Source: Terebella lapidaria (Eukaryota > Annelida > Polychaeta > Terebellida > Terebellidae). From it: DNA of 64,000 bases. The notes below the pieces were generated by a model. It was not told the origin of the DNA and did not search any database. It saw only the letters and a list, made by a program, of their open reading frames with translations. Within the stretch, counting starts at the first letter, position 1; each line of letters opens with the position of its first letter. Of the stretch, positions 55,423 through 64,000 are shown piece after piece. The position numbers were made by a program, and so were the translations under genes. The DNA is taken from positions 97,063,515-97,127,514 of the forward strand of contig OX424555.1 in assembly GCA_949152475.1 (NCBI GenBank), written 5' to 3'.

Positions 55423-56532
55423 GTGTGAAATCCAATGACTTTATTTGGGGAAGATCGTTAATACCCGACACTTTGGGTGAGAGGCATCATAAAATGTTCT
55501 TATCGTTTGTCCAATTGCTTCACCCTACTGACGTAATATATTGTTTGGACAGGTGTAATTTCCAAGACGGATGAAGTATTAGTAGATGAAATCAATACCA
55601 AGCATAATATACTAGAGTGCATGGATATATTCAAATCATGCTTTCAAATCATGTGTGAACTTTAATAATTACTAAAACATAATCCTGCTGGAAGAAAATT
55701 GCAAAGATGCCCAAATATTCTCCGATCCATTTATTAGTTATAACCTCGAAAACGACCTGTTTTTTGACACCACACATTTCCATATAAAAACTGTTCTCGG
55801 TCGGATATTTTGCTATTCCTCAAAATATATTTGAATTTCCTCAAAAATCGGCCAATACATTGAATATCGTATTTAAATTGAAACAGTGTTTATTTGGTAT
55901 TGGTCGGATAGTTCCTGACAGCCCTTGAACGACCAACCCCTATGGTTAGTGCGCTCTTCAACCATCGGTTTCAACATCACGCTATTCCGTGCACAATATT
56001 GTAACAGGGTTTTCTACAAAACGGCTTTTGTTTTTCGTTTATAGATAACCAGTGCACTAATAAACGGCACATGCTATATAGTTAAGAAATATTCAATACA
56101 TAGCTCACAAACGGTTGTTTGCACGATTGACTCACTAGGGGCGCCACCCATTCGTCTGCACTGGCCTCAAGATGACCATTATATGGCAAGTAGGTTCTTA
56201 ACACAGGAAGGTGCGAGTGGTTTGTAACTTCCGATTATGTGTCTCATATATTGATCGATGGAAGATCAATATAATTACTGTCATAATAAAAAATCGTATC
56301 GTCGCTTCAATTTAGACGATAACCATTCTACCAAAAGTATACCAACTTTTTGACTAGTTGTACTTTCAAAAACATTTCTCCAGCACCCACACTCTACAAA
56401 TGGAAATACTGAGTGTTTATGCTCAGACGCAGAAATAAAAGCAATACAAAAGCTGAGAGAGTTACATACTGTTTCCAATGTTTTCCAATGAAACACGCTT
56501 GATACAACGTTCTCTAGATTAGAAGCTCAAAA

Positions 56533-56766
56533 CTAACGCGAAAGATTGCATGTGAGCGGAAGTAAATCAATGCGTGCAATGCGTGTCTGGTCGTGACTGC
56601 AGGACCCCAAAACCTTTCTGTCAGCTCGTGTTCTGGTGATGTATGAAACCGGCCCTGTGTATTGTCTGTCCATGTGTGGCTGAACGTCGTTCGCTGATCC
56701 TTCTCGGAACCCTCTGTCACTTAGCTTCTTGCGCTCATTCGTCAACTGCAGAGGTTCCTCGCTCAT
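56533..56766 (-). CDS. MSEE exon-like frame, copy b
   Basis: Tandem-duplicate of copy a with five amino-acid changes (MSEEPLQLTNERKKLSDRGF...). Recent duplication means its openness is not independent evidence of coding. Confidence 0.3.
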   Translation of the reverse strand: MSEEPLQLTNERKKLSDRGFREGSANDVQPHMDRQYTGPVSYITRTRADRKVLGSCSHDQTRIARIDLLPLTCNLSR

Positions 56767-56924
56767 GTGTGAAATCCAATGACTTTATTTGGGGAAGATC
56801 GCTAATACCTGGTACTTTGGGCGAGAGGCATGATGAAATGCTGTTATCGTTTGTCCAATTGCTTCACCCTACTGACGTAATATATTGTTTGCACAGGTGT
56901 AATTTTCAAGACGGATGAGGTATC

Positions 56925-57137
56925 GGCTTTTAAAGCAGGACTGAAAACCCACCTTTTTAAAACTCTGTTTCTGCTTTTAAAATGCTTAATTTTTGTACAT
57001 ATTGTGTCTTTCTTGTATGTGTAACATGTCTTCATTGTCAAGCGCCTTGAGCGTTCGGGGTGAGGCGCTATACAAGTGTGTGATATTATTATTATTATTG
57101 ATATTATTATTAATATTATTATTATCATTATCATTAT
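56925..57137 (+). mobile_element. 5'-truncated L2-type LINE tail
   Basis: FKAGLKTHLFKTLFLLL-like C-terminal coding (56928-56980), then GCGCCTTGAGCGTTCGGGGT and GCGCTATACAAGTG, ending in an ATT/ATC microsatellite. This is the typical 3' end of L2-type LINEs. The homologous point in the first tandem copy (55570, GATGAAGTATTAG) is empty, and AGGTAT/AGTATT flank the insert. Confidence 0.7.
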
Positions 57138-57422
57138 TAAGTATTAAGAGATGAAATCAATACCAAGCATAATAAACTAGAGTGCATGGATATATTCAAA
57201 TCATGCCTATATTCAAATCAAGTGAATGCATCTATTTCGTGGGGTTCGTTTGATCGGATGTTGTGTAGTTATGTTTCCATTTGCACATACCCATCCGATT
57301 GCTGGACCCAGCCTTACAATGTCATATGGTAGTGAAAAAATATATGAAGACGAGTGAGTGAAGACAAGTCTGGCTCAACTGGCTAAGCGAATGCAGGACA
57401 TGGGAATATATATCTGTCTAAG

Positions 57423-57623
57423 TCACAGTATATCTAATTCTAACTGCCCAAAACCCATTGAAAAACTTTCTAACCGGATTCCACGATAAAAGGCAAGTGC
57501 AATTACCGCCAGAAGACACAAAAAAAACAGGAAAAAGTCTGCACCTAAACGAAATGGCAAAATAGGACACCGTGCATTTAGCCTGATGCCAGTTCTGAGA
57601 CTCCCATGGGATAAAAACTTCAT
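57423..57623 (-). other. Conserved frame with a possible membrane segment
   Basis: The minus frame contains FFLFFLCLLAVIALAFYRGI then RLESFSM. The duplicate at 59790-59880 keeps CLLVVIALPFYRGIRLVSFS in frame. Two diverged copies agreeing in a hydrophobic stretch is suggestive of an exon, but the frame is short and unsupported otherwise. Confidence 0.2.
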
Positions 57624-57719
57624 GTCATCAATGGAGCACTAGGCATTGGTAGTATTAGTGATGTTGAGAGCAGTTTTGTGATGTGCATTCAAATATCAGC
57701 ACTTGTGAATACAACCGAT

Positions 57720-58490
57720 TTCTTAGATATTACATTTCAGACTTCAAGAAAATATACGTGCACATGTTATGATATCTCCAATTTTCAAAATCCCAACCAA
57801 TATATGTATATTATATCGCAAACTGTTTTAATCCGGTGTGTTTCATTTTAGAATTTTTGTCATACTCATGGTAATAGGTTACGAACATTTAAACCGGTTA
57901 TATGTAGTTAGTCGTCTGTAAATCCGTGAGGTATTATCCCAGTACCAAATCACACAATGAACACAGATATCAGAAATGATTCCAACTGCCTAATGGACCA
58001 TTTCACAGGGCTCACTTTTATCTCATGAATATCTGGCGTTACTCGGTAATTTCGGTAGTTCAAAACGGACCACGTTACTGAGGGCAGAACACGCGCTTCC
58101 ATGGCGGCGTCAAACCACACACGAGAATCCCAAAGTGTTTTCAGTTGTATGCACGCTCTCGTCCGCGTGCACGCCCAAGCAGTCATGCGACATGGTTATA
58201 TGCTGAAAACCGTTGAGAATGAATGAATGGACATGTACCGACTAAATGTGACATTTTACAGATACATTATATATTTAGACCATACGAGTCCAGTTATAGT
58301 CTTATTTGATGTGAATGCATTTATTTCTTGAAGTTATGCACACAAAGGTTGACACTGATTCAAAGCCCCTCGCTTCTGATTGCTAAACAAATGTTTACGT
58401 TTTCAGGCTTCGGAAATATTTGGCGGGAGTCCCTGTGAAATGGTTCATTCAACTTGTTTCACAACTTGTTTTACAGTGCCATAAATGATG
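57720..58490. other. No recognised feature
   Basis: Spacer between the two segmental duplicates. Short ORFs only (for example 57950-58186 minus) and no domain recognised. Confidence 0.4.
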
Positions 58491-58494
58491 CAGT

Positions 58495-60025
58495 GACATT
58501 GTTAAAACAGCTTCTATAGCAAAGGTCTATTTTATGTCAAACTTCCCCTTGGATGTCATATTGCAGGATTTGGAGGTAGCTACCGTAAACGTCAAGAATG
58601 ATACACAATGCCATTTCATCCGAACCTTCATAACGTTGCTGATATAAATGTGTCAATGTTGATGTAGGACGGGAGAGACGGACATGTTATTGCCATACTG
58701 CTGTCCAGGGTCGTGTCGGTGTAAGGATATTATTTTGCTGTAACCAAATGAATATATTTTTTATTATTGACTTGTTGGGGACTGAATCATGCGATGAGAA
58801 CGGTCGCCAGTTGTGCAAGAAGTGGATGAAACATCATTCATAACCTAATTTGCAGTGGCTCAAGGTTATTAAACCAATATATTAACTGAAAAATCTGTAT
58901 ATTACGAATGGATGTTGGAAGAGAAGTTATTGGTAAATAAGGCATTATAGTAATTTTCAGTGGCGTTTTTATGCTTTTGTACGACAGTGATCAGTTTTCC
59001 GCATCTCTCACAACTAGAACCTTGGTATTTTTTGGCCGTTCTTCTTTCCATGTTAAACATTTTCTGGGTTTAACACAATATGCACTAATGATGTGTCATC
59101 ATGTCCCATTTTATTTATTCCTGCTTCAATTTGATATCGTGAATTGGAATTGATGAAGGTCCCGAGAGAACAACATACTTCCAACCATGGAAAATACTCT
59201 TTCAACCTTTCTGAAATCAAATCGATGCATGCAATGCATCACTGGTAGTGACTTTGGGACCCAAAGAAACTTTCTGCCAGCTCGTGTTCTGGTGGGGTAT
59301 GTAGACAGCCCTGTGTATTGTCTACCCTTGGTTGGATGAATGGTGATCGTTGACCACTGTCCGAACCCTCTGTCACTTAGATTCTTCCACTCATTCGTCA
59401 GCTGCAGAGCTTCCTCGCTCATGTGTGAAGTCCAATAAATCTAGTTGTGGGAAGATCGTTAATGGGAGACACGTTGGGCGAGGCATCATGAAATGTTGTT
59501 ATCATTTGTCCAATGGCTACATCTCACTGATGTATGGTGCACGTTTGTTATCTTGGGTATTATCATTTGATGACGTGTGATTTTGAAACGGATAGAGTAT
59601 CAAACGATGGAACCAACAATAAGTGAAAGTATATAAACTAAAGTAGATGGATATGTTTAAATCGTGACTGAAAGTGAATTTACCCCTTTGGCCAAGTTCG
59701 TTTTGGCTTTCTAATTTCAAAGCCTGCGAGATACTGGTATATAATGTAGAGCACAGTCAAGATAACAATTGTTCATATACCATCGAAAAACTCACTAACC
59801 GGATTCCACGATAAAAGGGAAGTGCAATCACCACCAGAAGACAAAAAGGCTGGAAATCATCTGTCCCAGAAATAAATGGTACAATAGAACAAAGTGCACT
59901 TAGACTGGTACTAGTTCTGAGACTCACTGGGGTAAAAGCCTCATGTCATAACCGGAACACTGATAGGATAAGTGATGTTGAGAACAGCTTCGTGACTTGC
60001 TTCACCTATCAGAACTTGTGAAGAT
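58495..60025. repeat. Segmental duplication, copy 2
   Basis: Diverged, shorter counterpart of 53530-57720, with three matching blocks in order (58495-58720, 59140-59470, 59775-60025). It lacks the Penelope-like fragment, the tandem doubling and the LINE tail, so it records the older state of the locus. Confidence 0.65.
59126..59422 (-). CDS. MSEE exon-like frame, copy c
   Basis: A 98-codon minus frame starts MSEEALQLTNEWKNLSDRGF and includes RQYTGLSTYPTRTRAGRKFL. Relative to copies a and b many bases differ, yet the first 55 residues stay alignable without a frameshift. After that the frame diverges. Candidate coding exon or young pseudogene. Confidence 0.35.
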   Translation of the reverse strand: MSEEALQLTNEWKNLSDRGFGQWSTITIHPTKGRQYTGLSTYPTRTRAGRKFLWVPKSLPVMHCMHRFDFRKVERVFSMVGSMLFSRDLHQFQFTISN

Positions 60026-60239
60026 GGTCACTATTTTGAGTTTGATTCTTTCTTCCTAGGTATTTTCCCTGTATTCAATACTTTCGTAAATATGTGAACT
60101 GACAAAACATTCCAGAATATGATATCAGATAATATATTTGAGTCGATATGTGGGGCTCAAGTCTGGGTGTGATGGGGCTCAAGTTTGATTTTATTTTGTT
60201 ATGTGAAACGTTTCTCTCCGATAAAAACAACGAGAGGCC

Positions 60240-61560
60240 ATAGGCCACACACTTGCCGGAGTAAGTACGTAATTATGACGTCATTTGTCGTCAATTCTAT
60301 ACTGCAAACTTACTGTGAATGGAGTTTTTGAATATGCATGATAAAATCGTTTTCATATATGTCATATTATACCCGGACAAGATCATAATATTTTGAAATG
60401 AAGAGTTTCCTTTGAAATTTTAACAATTTGTTGCCACAAAAACGTCAATTACGTCCAAACGGATATACCGATTGAGCTAAAAATTTACAGAGACCATCAC
60501 AGGACGACTCCACATCGTTTGCATATGCTAGATCTGCAGTATATGTTATAACTTTGCACATCTGACACTCAAAAGGCCTAAATGTCAGTCTGAAATCACA
60601 TTTGACGTCATTATGACGTCAATTGACGTCCGATTCCAAAAATGACAACATATTTGGAAAGAACTCTCGAAGACCTTTCAAACGAGCTACTACTCGATAT
60701 TTTTGCAAAAGGTCAAGGTCAAGGTCATTTTTGAGGTCAACTTCGACCTCAGGCGCTTGCAAAGGCAATCGGTCATACGCCTTAGGTGTAAATGCAAAAG
60801 TTGTTGGGCTAAGCGAGTGCAATACTGTGGATTTACTTTCGTGTCTCTATCTTGCTTACTTCCTGAGATATAGTGACCTACATGGTTTTCACTTGCGGGT
60901 CAATATTGACCTTGACTTTCGACCTTCGACCTTGAAATTTTCTGGAACAAAAGAACTTATCCTTGGCTATAAACAGGTGTATCATTAGATTTTTACGCAC
61001 ATTATTGACGCTTTTATCAGCATGGACAGCTTGAAACATGCAATTTCGCTCATAATGGGACCGATTTCGTTGCCATAGAAACGTCAATTACGTCATAACG
61101 AATTAGCCGATCGAGCTAAAAATTGACATTGAGCATGAGGGACCGGTCCCACATCGTTTCCAAGCATCAGATCGAAAATCGGAGGAGGTGACCTCCAAGG
61201 TCATATATTCGACCTCAGGCGAACTTCTCAAGGTCAAGGTCAAATGTCAAGGTCAAGGTCAAGAAAGATAGAACTCGAGTTTATCTACAATATGAACTTT
61301 ATTTGAAGTCTCTACGACCATTAGAACCGAAGTTATGGCCACTTATGTGTTTTCGACGTTTTGCTTGACCTTGACCTTTGACCTAGACAGACCAAAATAG
61401 GACGTTTTCTGGCCGGTATCCTACAGATGGTGTTCACGAATTTTGAAAGCTTTCAATAAAGAACTGTGGACGCTAGAGTGCGAACAGACAAACACACACA
61501 TAAACACATCCACAAACCGATCAACATACTTGCCGAAATCTTTAGATTCCGGCAAGTAAA
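60240..61560. mobile_element. CTTGCCGG-ended dispersed element with CRE and AGGTCA words
   Basis: The left end ACTTGCCGGAGTAAGTACG (60251) and the right terminal hairpin TACTTGCCG ... CGGCAAGTA (61527-61558) delimit about 1.3 kb. The interior contains several TGACGTCA palindromes (60277, 60600-60620), ATTACGTC words and runs of AAGGTCAAGGTCA (60710-60730, 61230-61260). It has no transposase and no tandem array. The terminal hairpin and the AGGTCA content parallel the ACCGG family, although the end sequences differ. Confidence 0.5.
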
Positions 61561-64000
61561 AAACTCTGTCAAATTCAAGGTTACAATCTGATCAGCAAGG
61601 AAAGGGAAGCAAATACACGAGGGGGCGTAGCTATCTACGTAAACACTGATATTGTATTTAAACATCGATCTGATTTAGAATTGCATATTGATTCGGAATT
61701 TGACTATCTTGTGATACAAGCTACCAAGGATCAGAACACAATTTTGGTTGGGGAGGTTTACCGAGTTCCCAATACGAATGAAATACAATCCGTGCATCGA
61801 TATGAAACAATCATCGGTAATATGGCTAAATGCAACAAGGATATGATAATAGGAACTGACCAAAATTTCGATTCCATTAAAATTAATTGCCATAAAAATA
61901 CTTCTGACTTGCTAGAATCAATTATATCGCTGGGTTGCTCCCTACTGTAACACAAGCCACAAGGGTTACACATACTACAGCTACGCTGATTGATAATTTT
62001 TATATTAATGCCAACTCGTCATACAACAAAGTCAAGACGGGGATATTAGTGACGGATATTTCTGATAATTTACCTATAGTGTTGCAGCTGAATAGACCAG
62101 AATCGATCCACAAATCAAAAACAACTCCTTTAGAATTTCATTCACGTAAATTTGATGATGCGGTGATGCGCAGAATATCAAGCGAATTATCTTATTCCAA
62201 TTGGTTAATATATCAAAATATGAATATTGATGATGCATTCGACCATTTTGCCGAAACTATTAATTCGGTCATTGAAAGGTATGCGCCACTAAGAAAACAT
62301 CGAATTACTGCTAAACAAATCATTAAAAAATCTTGGATAACCCCTGGTATTAGGAAATCAGCGAACACATTGAATATGTTGTATAAAAAACAAATGAGTA
62401 AACCAAAAACACACACGAGTCATATTAAATATTTATCGTATAAACGTGAGTACAACAAAATCAAACGAGTTAGTAAAAAACAGTACTTCACTGAATTATT
62501 AAGTAAACATGAAAATGATGTACGAAAAACATGGAAAAATCTAAACAGCATTCTTGGGAGACAAAACGACAAGTCTTCAATATGTAATACTTTTGTCCAT
62601 GAGGGGGGATATACAGAGGACCCTAAAACAATATCAGATGGTTTTTGTAAATATTTTAGTGAGATTGGAGAAAAATTTGCAAATGCAATACCCGTTGCCG
62701 AAAAAAAATTTGACGCATATCTCCCGCAAGTCCAACAACATAATTCCTTTTACATTTCACCTACTGATCCAGATGAAATAGAACGAATTATTACCCATCT
62801 TAAAACCAAAAAAAGCTCTGGACATGATAATATCAGTTCCAATTTTATGAAACAAATAAAAGATGTAATAAAATACCCCATTAGTATCCTAACAAACAAG
62901 TCCATAGAAGCTGCATCCTTGAAATTAGCCAAAGTGGTTCCGATTTATAAGAATAAAGATCCAGAGCAATATACTAACTACAGACCAGTTTCTTTACTGC
63001 CGTGCATTTCTAAAGTTATAGAAAAAGTAATACATAAACGATTATATCACTTTATAAATAGTCGAGGCAAATTTTACGATAGTCAGTATGGATTTCGTCC
63101 AAACTATTCTACAATAGACGCTGTTACTGAACTGTGCTCGGAGTTGCTCGAGTCGTTAGATAACAAAAAACATGTTGTAACCGTTTTTTTTAGACCTCTC
63201 AAAGGCTTTTGACACTATACATCACGAAACATTATTACATAAACTATATTATTATGGGGTACGGGGTAAGGCTTTAGACTGGTTTAGGAGTTATCTAACA
63301 AATAGAAAAGAGTATGTTTCTTTCAAGTCAGTATCTTCCTCAGTTAAAGATGTCATCTACGGGGTTCCGCAAGGATCAGTATTAGGGCCTCTTCTATTCA
63401 TTTTATATACGAATGATTTACCAAGCTCGTTAAACAATTCTAAATGTATATTATTTGCTGACGACACCACGATATATTGCGCATCCGGAAAATTAAGTGA
63501 AGCAGTTGAGAAAATCAACCTCGATTTAAAAAATTTAACAGATTGGTTTCGAGCAAATAAATTGTCGTTAAATGTAAATAAAACAAACTATATGATATTC
63601 AGCAAAACTAAAAATCCAACTTCGAAACACTCTATCAGGATAGGTGACGTTGACATTAGTGCAGTGGATGAACCAAATTTTTGGGTATGATTATTGACAA
63701 TAAGTTGACATGGGGAAATCACATAAATTATTGTAGAAAAAAAATGGCTAGTGGTCTCTTTGCAATTAATTCACTAAAACACTCATTATTAAGTCCATAT
63801 TTGAAGTAAATTTACTACACATTAGTACATCCGTATATAAATTATGGTAATTTACTGTGGGGGTCCAAGTTTAAAACTCTGACGAAAAAACTCCAAATAG
63901 CCCAAAACAAAGCATTCCGAGCCATAACATTATCGGACTACAACAGTCCAACGGAACCTCTTTATAAACAACTTAACATACCCCGAATTCAGGACTTATT
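61560..64000 (+). pseudogene. CR1/Jockey-like non-LTR retrotransposon, frameshifted, runs off the window
   Basis: APE endonuclease C-terminal half: TRGGVAIYVNTDIVFK (61628), then a frameshift near 61935, then ATLIDNFYINANSS and DISDNLPIVLQ, where the family catalytic SDH is SDN. The linker and RT follow: SSGHDNISSNFMKQI, AKVVPIYKNKDPEQYTNYRP, KFYDSQYGFRPNYSTIDAVT. A T8 homopolymer at 63184 shifts the frame just before [15 protein letters not shown] (first catalytic Asp). Then come [20 protein letters not shown] and [10 protein letters not shown] (catalytic DD intact, about 63455). A further shift occurs near 63680 before [17 protein letters not shown], and an in-frame TAA at 63807. The 5' end of the endonuclease is missing, so this copy cannot move by itself, but it is fairly young. 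Confidence 0.85.

Larger units (their letters stand above)
54336..57230. repeat. 1.35-kb tandem duplication
   Basis: 54336-55683 is repeated at 55684-57230 with few differences, for example CCCAAATATTCTCCGATCCA at 54361 and 55710 and ATGGCAAGTAGGTTCTTAAC at 54838 and 56182. The second copy carries a LINE tail that the first lacks. ORFs come in matching pairs shifted by 1344 bp. Confidence 0.9.
53530..57720. repeat. Segmental duplication, copy 1
   Basis: 53530-53725 (GTCAATGTTGATGTAGGACG, GTTATTGCCAGACCGCTGTC) matches 58495-58720, and 57420-57720 (CTAACCGGATTCCACGATAA, AGTGATGTTGAGAGCAG) matches 59775-60025 in the same order and orientation. Between these anchors copy 1 also gained a Penelope-like fragment, a 1.35-kb tandem duplication and a LINE tail. 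Copy 2 has one diverged version of the middle block. Confidence 0.65.

Overview
The window is nuclear DNA of a metazoan, most probably a marine invertebrate. The signs are spliced genes with GT/AG introns, APE-type LINE and Penelope-like retroelement debris, PIF/Harbinger and other TIR transposons, long minisatellites, and no dense ORF packing or bacterial signals. The central-repeat elements with hairpin ends resemble the non-autonomous elements described from bivalves, but I cannot assign a phylum. Most long open frames are open by chance or because they cross tandem repeats.

Three loci are supported as host genes. (1) A five-exon hydroxylysine-kinase-like gene (24365-29020, minus) has every splice phase in register and predicts 377 residues. 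(2, 3) A pair of three-exon paralogues (7119-11188 and 50576-51793, both minus, about 40 kb apart) predict 204 and 180 residues. Each has a ParB/sulfiredoxin-like core and a Ser/Asp/Glu-rich tail, with identical intron positions and phases. I cannot name this family. A fourth likely gene is a 134-residue glycine-zipper-like protein (22878-23282, plus). A repeated exon-like block (MSEE..., minus) occurs three times between 55 and 59.4 kb.

Layout. 0-5.2 kb: a 1.2-kb tandem duplication whose second copy was hit by a decayed PIF/Harbinger transposon carrying a Penelope-like fragment, and by a small TTACCTGG-ended element. 6.6-11.2 kb: ParB-like gene A; its stop codon lies in the last unit of a 53-bp minisatellite. 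12.6-13.4 kb: dead LINE. 14.3-16.3 kb: first ACCGG-ended element with 134-bp repeats. 16.4-21.4 kb: Penelope-like copies, one split by a 1.9-kb insertion that itself holds a retroposed segment, another interrupted by a 994-bp foldback element with a 9-bp target duplication. 22.9-29 kb: glycine-rich gene, then the kinase gene, whose second intron holds a 1.45-kb TIR element with seven or eight 165-bp units. 29.5-31 kb: long-TIR MITE and a TATAACCCTAC cluster. 32.8-45.3 kb: nearly continuous ACCGG-ended elements with several minisatellites and later insertions. 45.8-50 kb: giant inverted repeat interrupted by a 1.25-kb TIR element. 50.5-52.3 kb: ParB-like gene B with a duplicated GC-box upstream. 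53.5-60 kb: nested segmental and tandem duplications. 60.2-64 kb: a CTTGCCGG-ended element, then a near-complete but frameshifted CR1/Jockey-like LINE running off the window.

Most DNA here is layered transposable elements. Paralogous empty sites inside the window prove several insertions independently. The most unusual signal is the ACCGG family, whose 134-bp units carry arrays of nuclear-receptor half-sites (perfect DR1 plus extended TCAAGGTCA monomers).
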